Shown here in pieces: positions 23,581 through 38,370 of a stretch of 64,000 bases of DNA. The DNA comes from Pseudomonas sp. NCCP-436 (GTDB taxonomy: Bacteria > Pseudomonadota > Gammaproteobacteria > Pseudomonadales > Pseudomonadaceae): contig NZ_BPLZ01000003.1 of the NCBI RefSeq assembly GCF_019656335.1, positions 294,009 to 358,008 of the forward strand. The letters run 5' to 3'. The position numbers and the translations under genes are program-made. Below the pieces are notes generated by a model, which was not told where the DNA came from, made no database searches, and worked only from the letters and a program-made list of their open reading frames with translations. Every line of letters begins with the position of its first letter. Within the stretch, counting starts at the first letter, position 1.

Positions 23581-24457
23581 GACGATAGTAACGATCCAGT
23601 AGTGCCGGCACTCCGGAGCGCCAGGCTCGCGGCTTGATGCCAAAGGTATGGAGAATTTTCTTGCAGACCAGCACCGCATGCTGGGGCTCGTCTGCCGCGT
23701 CCGGGCGCGCGGCATGAGCCTGCGGCAGAACCTCTCCGACGAGCTGGCTGCGGTATTGATGCGCTTCGCCCAGCACCGCCTGCCCCAGGCTTAGTGAGGT
23801 GGTCGCCTCATGACCGCCGTAGTGATAGGTCCCCCAAAGCGGCGAGGCACAGTCCAGCTGCTTGAGTACCGCAAGGATAACTCGTGCCGCATCGTCCACC
23901 GGAGTCGGGTTGCCCCGCCGGTCATCGGCCAGGTAAAGCGCCTCGTCACGCTCGGCCCGGCGCAGGAAACGTCCGAGCACCCCCTCCGGACTGTCATCAA
24001 TCAACCAGCCAAAGCGCAGCAACACATGCCTCGGGCAGTACGTCCGAACGCTTTGCTCCAGACGCCAGAGCGCTTGGCCACGCCCCCCCAATGGCAAGGG
24101 TTCATCCTTCTCGCTGTAGGCTGTGGCGCGCGCACCATCGAACACGCGGTAGCTCGATGGCTGCACCAACATGATCTCGTGGTGCTGACAGAGTTCGGCC
24201 AGCCGCACGACAGCCTGTTCCTGCATGGCCAGCCGAGCCTCGCTTACCGACTCGGCCTGAAACCAGTCGAAATAGTAAGCCAGATTGATCAGTGCATCCG
24301 GCCGGGTATCATCAAGCAGGGCCGTCAGGCTCGCCGCGTCCCAGCCGCTCTCTGGCGGGCGTGGGGCGAGAAAGCCGATGTCCTCCTCGGCGCCGAGACG
24401 GATCAGCGCTTGCCCCAGGGCACTCCCGCCGCCCAGCAGCATCAGCCGCATTCGCAT
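23573..24457 (-). CDS. RmlD-like sugar-nucleotide reductase homologue, catalytic motif degenerate
   Basis: A 294-residue protein of the dTDP-4-dehydrorhamnose reductase-like SDR group. It has LGGGSALGQAL at the N-terminus in place of a classic TGxxGxxG, and the family block QPSSYRVFDGARATAYSEKD at residues 99-118. The catalytic YxxxK is not visible where it belongs: the segment after the EKDEPLP stretch reads GGRGQALWRLE. Rossmann-type binding may persist, but reductase chemistry is doubtful. It is the upstream partner of the epimerase gene, overlapping it by 8 bases. The same pair follows oprG in P. aeruginosa, as far as I recall. Confidence 0.68.
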   Translation of the reverse strand: MRMRLMLLGGGSALGQALIRLGAEEDIGFLAPRPPESGWDAASLTALLDDTRPDALINLAYYFDWFQAESVSEARLAMQEQAVVRLAELCQHHEIMLVQPSSYRVFDGARATAYSEKDEPLPLGGRGQALWRLEQSVRTYCPRHVLLRFGWLIDDSPEGVLGRFLRRAERDEALYLADDRRGNPTPVDDAARVILAVLKQLDCASPLWGTYHYGGHEATTSLSLGQAVLGEAHQYRSQLVGEVLPQAHAARPDAADEPQHAVLVCKKILHTFGIKPRAWRSGVPALLDRYYRHG

Positions 24458-24475
24458 AGACCGGTTCCCGTCAGA

Positions 24476-24961
24476 TCAGAACGGGATGTCGTCGTCGAAG
24501 CTATCGTAGTCAGGAGCCGGCTGGCTCTGCTGCGGAGCCGGACGTTCCTGGCGCGCGGGTTGCGGCTCACGTTGCGGAGCCGGACGCGACTGGCGTGGAG
24601 CGCCATCGTCAGCCCCCGGACGGCCACCGAGCAGCTGCATGGTGCCCTGCATGTCAACCACGACTTCGGTGGTATAGCGCTTGATACCGTCCTTTTCCCA
24701 CTCGCGGGTCTGCAGTTTGCCCTCGATGTACACCTGCGAACCCTTTCGCAGGTACTCGCCGGCAATTTCGGCAACCTTGCCGAACAGCACGACGCGGTGC
24801 CATTCGGTACGCTCGACGCGCTGGCCGCTCTGTTTGTCCGTCCACTGCTCGCTGGTAGCCAGGCTCAGGTTGGTGACCGCATTGCCATTGGGCAGGTAGC
24901 GTGTTTCCGGATCCTGACCGCAGGTGCCGACCAGAATGACTTTGTTAACCCCACGGGCCAT
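24476..24961 (-). CDS. ssb: Single-stranded DNA-binding protein
   Basis: A 161-residue protein. The N-terminal OB-fold (residues 1-110) contains [36 protein letters not shown] and [16 protein letters not shown] Gln/Pro/Arg-rich flexible linker follows, then the acidic tip DFDDDIPF-type end (SFDDDIPF) that recruits partner repair proteins. It binds ssDNA as a tetramer in replication, recombination and repair. It lies 18 bases downstream of the MFS exporter gene and is probably cotranscribed with it, beside but divergent from uvrA. Confidence 0.97.
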   Translation of the reverse strand: MARGVNKVILVGTCGQDPETRYLPNGNAVTNLSLATSEQWTDKQSGQRVERTEWHRVVLFGKVAEIAGEYLRKGSQVYIEGKLQTREWEKDGIKRYTTEVVVDMQGTMQLLGGRPGADDGAPRQSRPAPQREPQPARQERPAPQQSQPAPDYDSFDDDIPF

Positions 24962-24979
24962 AACGTTCTCCTAGGCTCG

Positions 24980-26365
24980 TCACGCCACCGGCGCCGCTGC
25001 GATCAGGCGCTCCAGTGTCGTTCGATCCACTTGTTGGGTGTCCACTTTGATATAGATGGCCGCTTCATCGCTCACAACCACGGCATCCGCCACTCCTGGC
25101 ATTGCCTTCAGGCGTTCGACCAGTCCGCCATCGGCCAGTGCCGTGACATCAAGCGGCAGGCGCAAACTGGTGACATACGGCGGTTCGCGCATAGTAACAG
25201 CAATGACCAGCCAAATCGTACAGAGCACGGCGCAGCCGATAAACACGCCATTCAGCCCCACGTGCTGATACAGCCAGCCACCCAGGATGCCGCCCAACGC
25301 AGCACCAAGGAACTGGCTGGTGGCGTATACCCCCATCGCAGTGCCCTTGCCACCAGCCGGAGCCACCTTGCTCACCAGTGAGGGCAACGAAGCTTCCAAC
25401 AGATTGAAGGCAGTAAAGAACAGTACGAAGCCCAACACCAGCGTCTGCAGGCTGTTCCCCAGCGTGGCGAAATACAGCTCGCAGAGCAGCAACGCCAGCA
25501 CCGCACCACTCAACACCCGCTTCATCTGGCGCTTTTTCTCGCCATAGATGATGAACGGCACCATGCCAAAGAAGCCGATCAGCAGCGCAGTCAGGTACAC
25601 CCACCAGTGCTCGTCACGAGCCAGCCCGCCCTGCTCCATCAGCGCCAACGGCAGGGCAACGAAACTTGCCATCAGCACCGCATGTAGAGCCAGAATGGCG
25701 AAATCAAGACGCAGCAGATCCGGATTCTTCAGCGTCGGCCACAAGGCCTGAGCCGCCACGCCGGATTCACGGTGCTGCAACGGTCCTGCGCTCTTGGGCA
25801 CCAGTCCGGCTACAATCAACATGCCCAGCAAAGCCATAGCGGCGGTTGCCCAGAATAGCCCATCCAGGCCGAAGGCCCGGGTCAGCAACGGCCCGACCAC
25901 CATGGCCACGGCAAACGACAGGCCGATACTCATGCCGATCATGGCCATGGCCTTGGTGCGGTGCTGCTCGCGAGTGAGGTCAGATAGCAGCGCCATCACC
26001 GCCGCGGAAATCGCTCCGGCGCCCTGCAACACCCGCCCACCGATCACGCCCCAGATGGAGTCGGCATTGGCTGCCAACACGCTGCCAGCAGCAAAGATCA
26101 GCAGCCCAGCGTAGATCACCGGCCGACGACCAATGCGGTCGCTGAGCATACCGAAGGGAATCTGCAGCACGGCTTGAGTCAGACCGTAGGCACCTATGGC
26201 CAGGCCTATCAGAGCCGGCGTACTGCCAGCCAGCTCCGTGCCGTAGGTAGCCAGCACTGGCAGCACCATGAACATGCCGAGCATGCGGAAGGCGAACACC
26301 AGTGCCAGGCCACCGGCCGCACGGGTTTCGGCCCCGCTCATCCGCTCAGTTTGCGAATCATGCAT
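24980..26365 (-). CDS. yajR: YajR-like MFS transporter with C-terminal ferredoxin-like domain
   Basis: A 461-residue, twelve-helix major facilitator. Motif A is [14 protein letters not shown] between helices 2 and 3, and [17 protein letters not shown] and QIPFGM are DHA1-exporter features. After the last helix, residues from about 395 form a small soluble domain ([20 protein letters not shown] then [12 protein letters not shown]), matching the YAM domain of E. coli YajR in place and look. ATG 26365 follows GAGG; a second ATG eight codons inside is possible. The substrate is unknown. Confidence 0.85.
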   Translation of the reverse strand: MHDSQTERMSGAETRAAGGLALVFAFRMLGMFMVLPVLATYGTELAGSTPALIGLAIGAYGLTQAVLQIPFGMLSDRIGRRPVIYAGLLIFAAGSVLAANADSIWGVIGGRVLQGAGAISAAVMALLSDLTREQHRTKAMAMIGMSIGLSFAVAMVVGPLLTRAFGLDGLFWATAAMALLGMLIVAGLVPKSAGPLQHRESGVAAQALWPTLKNPDLLRLDFAILALHAVLMASFVALPLALMEQGGLARDEHWWVYLTALLIGFFGMVPFIIYGEKKRQMKRVLSGAVLALLLCELYFATLGNSLQTLVLGFVLFFTAFNLLEASLPSLVSKVAPAGGKGTAMGVYATSQFLGAALGGILGGWLYQHVGLNGVFIGCAVLCTIWLVIAVTMREPPYVTSLRLPLDVTALADGGLVERLKAMPGVADAVVVSDEAAIYIKVDTQQVDRTTLERLIAAAPVA

Positions 26366-26433
26366 CGCTGAAGCCTCAGAAAAACCAGCCGGCGATTCTA
26401 ACAGCCACAACGCCGACGGCACAGGCACGCACT

Positions 26434-26463
26434 TTGCCGCAGGCTTGACGCGCCCCGTATAAT
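26434..26463 (+). promoter_or_regulatory. Sigma-70 promoter of uvrA
   Basis: TTGCCG (26434-26439) and a perfect TATAAT (26458-26463), 18 bases apart, lie 35 bases before the uvrA start. No LexA-type CTGTAT...ATACAG palindrome is seen between 26366 and 26498. Confidence 0.65.
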
Positions 26464-26498
26464 CGATCGTTTCCGCTCGCCAAGCGAGGCCGTTGCCA

Positions 26499-29333
<2,835 letters not shown>

Positions 29334-29338
29334 AACGA

Positions 29339-29364
29339 AAGAGCCCCGCACATGCGGGGCTCTT
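29339..29364. terminator. Bidirectional terminator between uvrA and the ferritin gene
   Basis: A 12-bp perfect stem AAGAGCCCCGCA/TGCGGGGCTCTT with a 2-base apex, followed by T-rich sequence in both directions. It separates two convergent genes. Confidence 0.88.
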
Positions 29365-29380
29365 ACTTTGACAAGTCAGC

Positions 29381-29845
29381 TTACATCTGACTCTGCAGGT
29401 ACTTCTCCAGTCCCAGCTTGTCGATCAGCTGCAACTGAATCTCCAGCCAATAGGCGTGGTCCTCCTCAGTGTCCTTCAGTTGCGCCAGCAGGATGTCACG
29501 ACTCTGATAGTCCTGATGCCGCTCGCACAGCGAGATACCCTTGCTCAGAGCCCCGCGCACCTTGTACTCCAGATCTAGATCAAGCTTAAGGGCCTCTGGC
29601 ACGGTCTGGCCGAACACGAAGGGCTCCGGAGTCATGTCCGGTACGCCTTCGAGAAAAATAATGCGCTTGAGCAAGGCATCGGCGTGCTGTGTTTCCTCCT
29701 CCATCTCGTGATTAATGCGCTCGTAGAGCTTGCTGAAGCCCCAGTCCTCATACAGTCGCGAATGGATGAAATACTGATCGCGGGCAGCCAGCTCGCCCTT
29801 GAGCAACTGTTTGAGATAGTCGATGACTTCGATATGGCCTTTCAT
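29381..29845 (-). CDS. ftnA: Heme-less bacterial ferritin (FtnA type; often annotated bfrA)
   Basis: A 154-residue four-helix ferritin subunit. Ferroxidase ligands are visible: E18 (KGELAARDQ), E51 and H54 (EETQHAD), a glutamate near 93 (DLEYKV), and E127 and H130 (EEDHAYW). The heme-ligating Met52 of true bacterioferritins is Thr52 here, so heme at the dimer interface is not expected. This is the same situation as P. aeruginosa PA4235, which was renamed FtnA. ATG 29845 gives [11 protein letters not shown], the conserved start. It stores iron beside the peroxide-destroying KatG encoded upstream. Confidence 0.9.
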   Translation of the reverse strand: MKGHIEVIDYLKQLLKGELAARDQYFIHSRLYEDWGFSKLYERINHEMEEETQHADALLKRIIFLEGVPDMTPEPFVFGQTVPEALKLDLDLEYKVRGALSKGISLCERHQDYQSRDILLAQLKDTEEDHAYWLEIQLQLIDKLGLEKYLQSQM

Positions 29846-29914
29846 GCCGGCATTCCTTGTTGCGTCCACAGCAGGGTTCAATGCTCCCCCTGCGTCGAGA
29901 TACGGTCAAGCAAA

Positions 29915-29947
29915 AAGCACAACGCCTCCGATGGAGGCGTTGTGCTT
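29915..29947 (-). terminator. Intrinsic terminator of katG
   Basis: A perfect 15-bp stem AAGCACAACGCCTCC/GGAGGCGTTGTGCTT with a 3-base loop. On the minus strand it is followed by a T run continuing from the stem end. It lies 21 bases after the katG stop, leaving katG a separate unit from the ferritin gene. Confidence 0.92.
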
Positions 29948-29967
29948 AATTGCCATGGATCAGAGCA

Positions 29968-32208
<2,241 letters not shown>

Positions 32209-32294
32209 TCACGCCTGGCCCTCTGGCTGACGGCGATGAGACAAGGCTAGACGGAGCGCTCTAACCGGGCCAATTTAGCCTGTGCAAGAAAGCG

Positions 32295-32309
32295 ATAGAT
32301 AAAATCTTC
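32295..32309 (-). promoter_or_regulatory. Possible OxyR half-site upstream of katG
   Basis: On the minus strand GAAGATTTTATCTAT matches the OxyR unit ATAG-N-T-NNN-A-N-CTAT at 8 of 10 fixed positions, about 110 bases before the katG start. I could not find a clean second unit at the required 7-base spacing, so this is only suggestive. The gap 32185-32364 otherwise shows nothing clear. Confidence 0.25.
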
Positions 32310-32364
32310 CGGATAAGGTTCAAAAATAGAGAAAACCAAGGAACCCTCCGATAAATTGCAGGCA

Positions 32365-32391
32365 ATAAAAAACCGGGCACAAGGCCCGGTT
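32365..32391 (-). terminator. Intrinsic terminator of the alpha operon
   Basis: An 8-bp stem AACCGGGC/GCCCGGTT (32371-32378, 32384-32391) followed on the minus strand by six T residues. It lies 18 bases after the rplQ stop, ending the ribosomal superoperon. Confidence 0.9.
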
Positions 32392-32409
32392 CTCTATACA
32401 ACCAGCAAC

Positions 32410-32796
32410 TTACTCGGCAGCTTCTACCGAACCACCAACCGGACGGTCAACCAGCTCGACATAAGCCATCGGAGCATTGTCGCCAGCGCGATAACCGCAC
32501 TTGAGGATGCGCAGGTAGCCGCCATTGCGGGTGGCATAGCGCTTGCCCAGGTCGTTGAACAGCTTGCCGACGGCAGCTTTCGAACGGGTACGGTCGAAAG
32601 CCAGACGACGGTTGGCTACGCTGTCTTCCTTGGCCAGGGTGATCAGCGGCTCGGCTACGCGACGCAGTTCCTTGGCTTTCGGCAGGGTAGTTTTGATCAG
32701 CTCGTGCTCGAACAGCGAGACCGCCATGTTCTGGAACATGGCCTTGCGGTGAGCGCTGGTGCGGCTGAGGTGACGGCCACTTTTACGATGACGCAT
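32410..32796 (-). CDS. rplQ: 50S ribosomal protein L17
   Basis: A 128-residue protein with the family start [20 protein letters not shown] and the motif [21 protein letters not shown]17 lies near the peptide exit tunnel. It is the last gene of the alpha operon (rpsM-rpsK-rpsD-rpoA-rplQ), 43 bases after rpoA and followed by the terminator at 32365. Confidence 0.97.
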   Translation of the reverse strand: MRHRKSGRHLSRTSAHRKAMFQNMAVSLFEHELIKTTLPKAKELRRVAEPLITLAKEDSVANRRLAFDRTRSKAAVGKLFNDLGKRYATRNGGYLRILKCGYRAGDNAPMAYVELVDRPVGGSVEAAE

Positions 32797-32839
32797 GGTT
32801 CAATTCCTTACCAAACTTCAAGTTCGGTGATGATGACGA

Positions 32840-33841
32840 TCAGGCAGTAGCCTTATCGTCTTTCTTCAGACTTGCCGGCGGCCAGTTGTCGAGGCGCATA
32901 CCGAGGGACAGACCGCGCGAAGCCAGAACGTCCTTGATCTCGGTCAAAGACTTCTTGCCCAGGTTCGGGGTTTTGAGCAGCTCTACTTCGGTGCGCTGGA
33001 TCAGGTCACCAATGTAGTAGATGTTCTCTGCCTTCAGGCAGTTGGCCGAACGGACGGTCAGTTCCAGGTCATCAACCGGACGCAGCAGAATCGGATCGAT
33101 CTCGTCTTCCTGCTCGACCACTACCGGCTCACTGTCGCCCTTCAGATCAACGAAGGCAGCCAGTTGGTGCTGGAGGATGGTCGCGGCACGGCGGATGGCC
33201 TCTTCAGGATCCAGGGTGCCGTTGGTTTCAAGATCGATGACCAGTTTGTCCAGGTTGGTGCGCTGCTCGACACGAGCGTTTTCCACCACGTAAGCAACCC
33301 GGCGCACAGGGCTGAACGAAGCATCCAGCTGCAAGCGACCAATGCTGCGGCTTTCGTCTTCGTCGCTCTGACGCGCATCAGCCGGCTCATAGCCGCGACC
33401 ACGAGCCACGGTGAGCTTCATGTTCAGCGAGCCGTTATCGGCTAGGTTGGCGATCACGTGGTCGCCGTTGACGATTTCGACATCGTGATCCAGCTGAATA
33501 TCGGCAGCGGTAACGACGCCTGGGCCCTTCTTGGACAGAGTCAGGGTCACTTCGTCGCGACCGTGCAGTTTGATCGCCAGACCTTTCAGGTTCAGCAGGA
33601 TCTCGATGACATCCTCCTGAACACCTTCAATGGCGGAGTACTCATGGAGTACGCCGTCGATCTCGGCCTCGACTACTGCACAGCCAGGCATGGAGGACAA
33701 CAGGATGCGACGCAGCGCGTTGCCCAGGGTATGACCAAAACCACGCTCGAGAGGCTCGAGGGTGATCTTGGCGCGGGTCGGACTGACCTCCTGCACATCA
33801 ATGTGACGGGGGGTCAGGAACTCATTTACCGAAATCTGCAT
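32840..33841 (-). CDS. rpoA: RNA polymerase alpha subunit
   Basis: A 333-residue protein. The N-terminal assembly domain (to about residue 235) holds [20 protein letters not shown], which dimerises and nucleates beta and beta'. The C-terminal domain binds UP elements and activators through [18 protein letters not shown] and [13 protein letters not shown]. Full length for pseudomonads. It is placed among ribosomal genes in the alpha operon as usual. Confidence 0.98.
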   Translation of the reverse strand: MQISVNEFLTPRHIDVQEVSPTRAKITLEPLERGFGHTLGNALRRILLSSMPGCAVVEAEIDGVLHEYSAIEGVQEDVIEILLNLKGLAIKLHGRDEVTLTLSKKGPGVVTAADIQLDHDVEIVNGDHVIANLADNGSLNMKLTVARGRGYEPADARQSDEDESRSIGRLQLDASFSPVRRVAYVVENARVEQRTNLDKLVIDLETNGTLDPEEAIRRAATILQHQLAAFVDLKGDSEPVVVEQEDEIDPILLRPVDDLELTVRSANCLKAENIYYIGDLIQRTEVELLKTPNLGKKSLTEIKDVLASRGLSLGMRLDNWPPASLKKDDKATA

Positions 33842-33863
33842 GGATGCACCTATTTTCTAGCCC

Positions 33864-34484
33864 TTACTTGGAGTAGAGCTCGACAATCAGGCTCTCGTTG
33901 ATGTCAGCGGAGAGATCGCCGCGAGTCGGTACGCTCTTGAACACACCGGACTTCTTCTCGACGTCCACTTCAACCCACTCGACACGGCCGCGCTGGGCGC
34001 TAAGCTCGAGAGCCTGAGCGATGCGCAGCTGGTTCTTCGATTTCTCGCGAACAGCAACCACGTCGCCGGCCTTAACCTGGTAGGACGGTACGTTTACGGT
34101 CTGACCGTTGACGCTGATAGCCTTGTGCGAAACCAGCTGACGGGATTCGGCACGGGTAGCGCCAAAGCCCATACGGTAAACCACGTTGTCCAGACGGCAC
34201 TCCAGCAGTTGCAGCAGGTTTTCGCCAGTGGCGCCCTTCTTGCTGGCAGCTTGCTTGTAGTAACCGCTGAATTGACGCTCCAGAACGCCGTAGATACGAC
34301 GGACTTTCTGCTTCTCACGCAGCTGGGTGCCGTAGTCGGACTGACGGCCACGGCGCTGGCCGTGAATGCCCGGGGCTGCTTCGATGTTGCACTTCGATTC
34401 AAGCGCGCGAACACCACTCTTCAGGAAGAGGTCGGTGCCTTCACGGCGAGACAGTTTGCACTTGGGACCAATGTAACGAGCCAT
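33864..34484 (-). CDS. rpsD: 30S ribosomal protein S4
   Basis: A 206-residue 16S rRNA-binding assembly protein. It starts [20 protein letters not shown] and carries the S4 RNA-binding domain with [20 protein letters not shown]. In E. coli S4 represses the alpha operon translationally by binding the rpsM leader. It lies between rpsK and rpoA, with 17 and 22 bases of spacing. Confidence 0.97.
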   Translation of the reverse strand: MARYIGPKCKLSRREGTDLFLKSGVRALESKCNIEAAPGIHGQRRGRQSDYGTQLREKQKVRRIYGVLERQFSGYYKQAASKKGATGENLLQLLECRLDNVVYRMGFGATRAESRQLVSHKAISVNGQTVNVPSYQVKAGDVVAVREKSKNQLRIAQALELSAQRGRVEWVEVDVEKKSGVFKSVPTRGDLSADINESLIVELYSK

Positions 34485-34501
34485 ATTTCACTGTCTCCTG
34501 T

Positions 34502-34891
34502 TTACACGCGACGCTTCTTCGGCGGACGGCATCCGTTGTGCGGGATGGGCGTCACGTCGGTGATGCTGGCGATTTTGTAGCCGCAGGCGTTCAGAGCACG
34601 CACAGCGGATTCGCGACCCGGGCCCGGGCCCTTGACGTTGACGTCGAGGTTCTTCAGACCGTATTCCAGAGCAGCCTGACCAGCGCGCTCGGCGGCGATC
34701 TGGGCAGCAAACGGAGTGGACTTACGCGAGCCACGGAAGCCCGAACCACCGGAAGTAGCCCAGGATAGGGCGTTGCCCTGACGATCCGTGATGGTCACGA
34801 TGGTGTTGTTGAACGACGCATGGATGTGGGCGATGCCGTCAACCACCGTCTTTTTGACTTTCTTACGAGTACGAGCAGCAGGTTTTGCCAT
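34502..34891 (-). CDS. rpsK: 30S ribosomal protein S11
   Basis: A 129-residue platform protein with motifs [19 protein letters not shown] and [17 protein letters not shown], and a basic C-terminus PPKKRRV. It contacts mRNA near the E site. Second gene of the alpha operon, 30 bases after rpsM. Confidence 0.97.
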   Translation of the reverse strand: MAKPAARTRKKVKKTVVDGIAHIHASFNNTIVTITDRQGNALSWATSGGSGFRGSRKSTPFAAQIAAERAGQAALEYGLKNLDVNVKGPGPGRESAVRALNACGYKIASITDVTPIPHNGCRPPKKRRV

Positions 34892-34921
34892 GACTAGATT
34901 CCTGTCGATTCGCGAATGCGA

Positions 34922-35278
34922 TTACTTGCGGATCGGCTTACGCGGGCCCTTACGGGTGCGAGCATTGGTCTTGGTACGCTGACCACGAACCGGCAGGCCA
35001 CGGCGGTGGCGCAGACCACGGTAGCAGCCCAGATCCATCAAGCGCTTGATCTTCATATTCACTTCACGACGCAGGTCGCCTTCGGTATTCACCTTAGCTA
35101 CTTCGCCACGCAGCAGTTCGATCTGCTCGTCAGTCAGATCCTTGATTTTCGCCGCCGGATTCACGCCGGTAGCAGCACAGATTTTCTGTGCAGTGGTGCG
35201 ACCAACACCGTAGATGTAGGTCAGCGAGATAACAGTGTGCTTGTTATCCGGAATGTTAACGCCTGCAATACGGGCCAT
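34922..35278 (-). CDS. rpsM: 30S ribosomal protein S13
   Basis: A 118-residue head protein that bridges to the 50S subunit and contacts tRNA. Motifs are [31 protein letters not shown] and the basic tail [20 protein letters not shown]. First gene of the alpha operon. The 133 bases upstream hold a stable hairpin (35367-35390) that may mark the spc/alpha junction or the S4-binding leader. Confidence 0.97.
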   Translation of the reverse strand: MARIAGVNIPDNKHTVISLTYIYGVGRTTAQKICAATGVNPAAKIKDLTDEQIELLRGEVAKVNTEGDLRREVNMKIKRLMDLGCYRGLRHRRGLPVRGQRTKTNARTRKGPRKPIRK

Positions 35279-35366
35279 TCAGTGGAACTCCAATTGACAG
35301 CTACCTACGCCCCGGAAGCCAAGAAATAGGGCGCGAGATATTAACGCTGTAAAAACAAATAATCAA

Positions 35367-35390
35367 CCCGACAGCGCACTAGCTGCCGGG
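35367..35390 (-). terminator. Hairpin between the spc and alpha operons
   Basis: On the minus strand CCCGGCAGC pairs with GCTGTCGGG (one G-U pair) around a 6-base loop, 21 bases after the rpmJ stop. T-rich but interrupted sequence follows (TTGATTATTTGTTTTT). It could be a leaky terminator, or part of the rpsM leader that binds S4. Confidence 0.5.
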
Positions 35391-35411
35391 CTCATCACGC
35401 GTGGTTCACAC

Positions 35412-35528
35412 TCAGCCTTGGCGCTGCTTGTGACGCGGCTCTGCGCTGCAGATCACCCGCACGATACCGTCGCGACGAATAACCTTGCAGTTACGGCACA
35501 GTTTTTTCACCGATGCACGAACTTTCAT
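35412..35528 (-). CDS. rpmJ: 50S ribosomal protein L36
   Basis: A 38-residue protein ([15 protein letters not shown] at the start, HKQRQG at the end), too short for ordinary ORF cut-offs. It is the zinc-binding form: C11, C14, C27 and H33 are present. Pseudomonads often also carry a zinc-free paralogue elsewhere under Zur control. It is the last gene of the spc operon, 28 bases after secY. Confidence 0.95.
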   Translation of the reverse strand: MKVRASVKKLCRNCKVIRRDGIVRVICSAEPRHKQRQG

Positions 35529-35556
35529 TACCAACTCCTCGAACCTTACGGGCGGA

Positions 35557-36885
35557 TCAGCGGAGCATGCCGCTGCCGTAACCCTTCAGGTTGGCTTTCT
35601 TCATCAGGGAATCGTACTGGTGAGACACGAGGTGAGATTGCACCTGGGACATGAAGTCCATCACAACCACAACCACGATCAGCAACGAGGTCCCGCCAAG
35701 GTAGAACGGAACGTTGGCAGCCACCTGCAGGAACTGCGGGAGGAGGCAAACGGCCGTCATGTACAGAGCACCGAACATGGTCAAGCGGGTCAGCACGCCA
35801 TCGATATAGCGCGCGGATTGCTCGCCCGGACGGATACCCGGAATAAAGGCACCGGACTTCTTCAGGTTTTCCGCTACGTCTTTCGGGTTGAACATCAGCG
35901 CCGTGTAGAAGAAGCAGAAGAAGATGATCCCTGCACTAAACAGCAGAATGTTCAACGGCTGGCCGGGAGCGATCGCCTGCGAGATGTCCTGCAGCCAGCC
36001 CAGACCCTCGGACTGACCGAACCAGGTTCCCAGCGAGGCCGGGAACAGCAGCAGACTGCTGGCGAAGATGGCCGGGATTACGCCCGCCATGTTCACCTTC
36101 AGCGGCAGGTGACTGGTCTGCGCAGCGAAGACCTTGCGGCCCTGCTGACGCTTGGCGTAGTGCACCGCAATACGGCGCTGGCCACGCTCGATGAACACCA
36201 CGAAAGCAATGATCGCCACTGCCAGCATGCCGATGGCGATCAGGGCAAAGATGTTGATGTCGCCCTGACGGGCGGACTCGAACGACTGCCCGATTGCCGA
36301 CGGCAGACCGGCGACGATGCCCGCGAAAATCAGCATCGAGATACCGTTGCCGACACCACGCTCGGTGATTTGCTCGCCCAGCCACATCATGAACATCGCG
36401 CCCGCCACGAAAGTGGTGACCGCCACGAAGTGGAAGCCGAAATCGACCGAGAACGCCACGCCCTGACTGGCCAGACCAACAGACATGCCGATGGCCTGAA
36501 CAAACGCCAGGACAAGAGTGCCGTAGCGGGTGTATTGACTGATCTTGCGACGACCAGCCTCACCTTCCTTCTTCAACTGTTCCAGCTGCGGGCTGACAGC
36601 GGTCATCAGCTGCATGATGATCGAGGCCGAGATATACGGCATGATCCCCAGTGCAAAGATCGACATCCGCTCCAGCGCGCCGCCGGAAAACATGTTGAAC
36701 AGGCTAAGAATGGTCCCCTCATTCTGCCGGAACAGATCCGCCAGACGGTCCGGGTTGATGCCTGGAACCGGGATGTGCGCACCTATCCGGTAGACGATGA
36801 TCGCCAGGAACAGGAAGCGCAGACGAGCCCAGAGTTCGGACAACCCGCCACCTGCCAGCGCTGAGAGAGCACCTTGCTTAGCCAT
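35557..36885 (-). CDS. secY: Protein translocase subunit SecY
   Basis: A 442-residue, ten-helix channel of the general secretion pathway. It has the N-terminal [20 protein letters not shown], the plug region [10 protein letters not shown], and the cytoplasmic loop [19 protein letters not shown] that receives SecA or the ribosome. Its start directly abuts the rplO stop. Its partner SecE is encoded at 62280 in the same superoperon. Confidence 0.97.
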   Translation of the reverse strand: MAKQGALSALAGGGLSELWARLRFLFLAIIVYRIGAHIPVPGINPDRLADLFRQNEGTILSLFNMFSGGALERMSIFALGIMPYISASIIMQLMTAVSPQLEQLKKEGEAGRRKISQYTRYGTLVLAFVQAIGMSVGLASQGVAFSVDFGFHFVAVTTFVAGAMFMMWLGEQITERGVGNGISMLIFAGIVAGLPSAIGQSFESARQGDINIFALIAIGMLAVAIIAFVVFIERGQRRIAVHYAKRQQGRKVFAAQTSHLPLKVNMAGVIPAIFASSLLLFPASLGTWFGQSEGLGWLQDISQAIAPGQPLNILLFSAGIIFFCFFYTALMFNPKDVAENLKKSGAFIPGIRPGEQSARYIDGVLTRLTMFGALYMTAVCLLPQFLQVAANVPFYLGGTSLLIVVVVVMDFMSQVQSHLVSHQYDSLMKKANLKGYGSGMLR

Positions 36886-37320
36886 TTAGTCCTCGAACTT
36901 ACCGCCAGCTGCTTCGATAGCCGCACGCGCACCCTTGGTGGCAGCGATACCTTTCAGGGTGACCGCACGGGTGACCTCACCGGACAGCATGACTTTTACA
37001 CGCTGTACGTTACGGCCGACCAGATTGGCATCCTTCAGCGCCTGCAGGGTCACGACATCGCCTTCAACCTTGTTCAGCTCGGAAGTACGGATTTCCGCAC
37101 GATCCAGAGCCTTCAGGGAAACGAAGCCGAACTTCGGCAGACGACGGTGAAGCGGCTGCTGACCACCCTCGAAGCCCGGAGCGATGGAGCCACCGGAGCG
37201 AGAGGTCTGACCCTTGTGGCCGCGGCCACCGGTCTTGCCCAGACCGCTACCGATGCCACGGCCCGGACGGTGCTTCTCGCGACGGGCACCCGGCGCGGAA
37301 CGCAGATCGTTCAGTTGCAT
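36886..37320 (-). CDS. rplO: 50S ribosomal protein L15
   Basis: A 144-residue protein with a Gly/Arg-rich N-terminal extension ([19 protein letters not shown]) that penetrates 23S rRNA, followed by the globular domain from LPKFGF. It assembles late in the 50S subunit. It lies 2 bases after rpmD and abuts secY. Confidence 0.97.
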   Translation of the reverse strand: MQLNDLRSAPGARREKHRPGRGIGSGLGKTGGRGHKGQTSRSGGSIAPGFEGGQQPLHRRLPKFGFVSLKALDRAEIRTSELNKVEGDVVTLQALKDANLVGRNVQRVKVMLSGEVTRAVTLKGIAATKGARAAIEAAGGKFED

Positions 37321-37322
37321 GA

Positions 37323-37502
37323 TTAACCCTCCACCTTCAGCAGGTAGTAAGCCTTGTTGATCATGCCGCGGTTTTCAGGAGTATCCTGAACTTCGACGGT
37401 GTGACCGATGCGACGCAGACCAAGGCCCTTGACGCAAGCTTTGTGATTGGCCAGACGGCCATTGGTGCTCTTGATCAGAGTCACTTTGACGGTATTAGCC
37501 AT
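37323..37502 (-). CDS. rpmD: 50S ribosomal protein L30
   Basis: A 59-residue protein starting [16 protein letters not shown] and containing [20 protein letters not shown]. The start at 37502 is the family N-terminus; the frame is open further upstream inside rpsE but without homology. It lies 2 bases after rpsE. Confidence 0.96.
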   Translation of the reverse strand: MANTVKVTLIKSTNGRLANHKACVKGLGLRRIGHTVEVQDTPENRGMINKAYYLLKVEG

Positions 37503-37504
37503 GG

Positions 37505-38005
37505 TTAGAGAATCTCCTCGACGCTCTTGCCACGCTTGGCCGCCACGGATTCCGGGGACTGCATGGCCTGCAGACCTTTGAAAGTGGCATGAACCACGTT
37601 CACCGGATTGGTCGAGCCGTAGCACTTGGCCAAAACGTTCTGCACGCCTGCAACTTCCAGAACGGCACGCATGGCGCCGCCTGCGATGATACCGGTACCT
37701 TCGGAGGCCGGCTGCATGTACACCTTGGAGGCACCATGAGCCGACTTGATCGGGTACTGCAGAGTAGTACCGTCCAGATCCACCTGAATCATGTTGCGAC
37801 GCGCAGCTTCCATCGCCTTCTGGATGGCTGCCGGCACTTCACGGGACTTGCCGCGGCCAAAGCCGACGCGACCCTTGCCATCACCAACCACGGTCAGCGC
37901 GGTGAAAGTGAAGATACGGCCACCCTTTACGGTCTTGGCGACGCGGTTAACCTGAACCAGCTTCTCGATGTAGCCTTCGTCGCGCTTTTGGTCGTTATTT
38001 GCCAT
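37505..38005 (-). CDS. rpsE: 30S ribosomal protein S5
   Basis: A 166-residue protein with an N-terminal dsRNA-binding-like domain ([19 protein letters not shown]) and a C-terminal domain with [19 protein letters not shown]. It acts at the mRNA entry channel and in decoding accuracy. The loop that carries spectinomycin-resistance mutations (VAKTVKGG) reads as wild type. It lies 3 bases after rplR. Confidence 0.97.
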   Translation of the reverse strand: MANNDQKRDEGYIEKLVQVNRVAKTVKGGRIFTFTALTVVGDGKGRVGFGRGKSREVPAAIQKAMEAARRNMIQVDLDGTTLQYPIKSAHGASKVYMQPASEGTGIIAGGAMRAVLEVAGVQNVLAKCYGSTNPVNVVHATFKGLQAMQSPESVAAKRGKSVEEIL

Positions 38006-38008
38006 AAC

Positions 38009-38359
38009 TTAGAACTCCAGCCCGCCTTCACGAGCAGCATCAGCCAGCGCCTTGACGCGGCCGTGGTACTTGAAGCCAGAACGGTCGAATGCTACCTGAG
38101 TAACGCCGGCAGCTTTCGCACGCTCGGCAACCAGCGCACCAACTTTCTTGGCCGCGTCGACGTTGCCGGTGGCGCCATCACGCAGTGCTTTGTCCAAGGT
38201 AGAGGCACTGGCCAGAACCTTGCCGCCGTCGGCCGAGATGACCTGGGCGTAGATGTGCTGCGAAGAACGATGCACGCACAGACGCACGGCTTCGAGCTCG
38301 TGCATTTTCAAGCGTGCCTTGCGCGCGCGACGCAGACGAGTAAGTTTTTTGTCGGTCAT
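38009..38359 (-). CDS. rplR: 50S ribosomal protein L18
   Basis: A 116-residue 5S rRNA-binding protein with the basic N-terminus [16 protein letters not shown] and the motif [19 protein letters not shown] at the C-terminus. With L5 and L25 it forms the 5S RNP. Spc operon, 11 bases after rplF. Confidence 0.97.
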   Translation of the reverse strand: MTDKKLTRLRRARKARLKMHELEAVRLCVHRSSQHIYAQVISADGGKVLASASTLDKALRDGATGNVDAAKKVGALVAERAKAAGVTQVAFDRSGFKYHGRVKALADAAREGGLEF

Positions 38360-38370
38360 TTCTCAGCCCC

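Noticed and set aside
26366..26498. Expected LexA (SOS) box before uvrA
   Set aside because: No CTGTAT...ATACAG-like palindrome is visible; only a sigma-70 type promoter was found.
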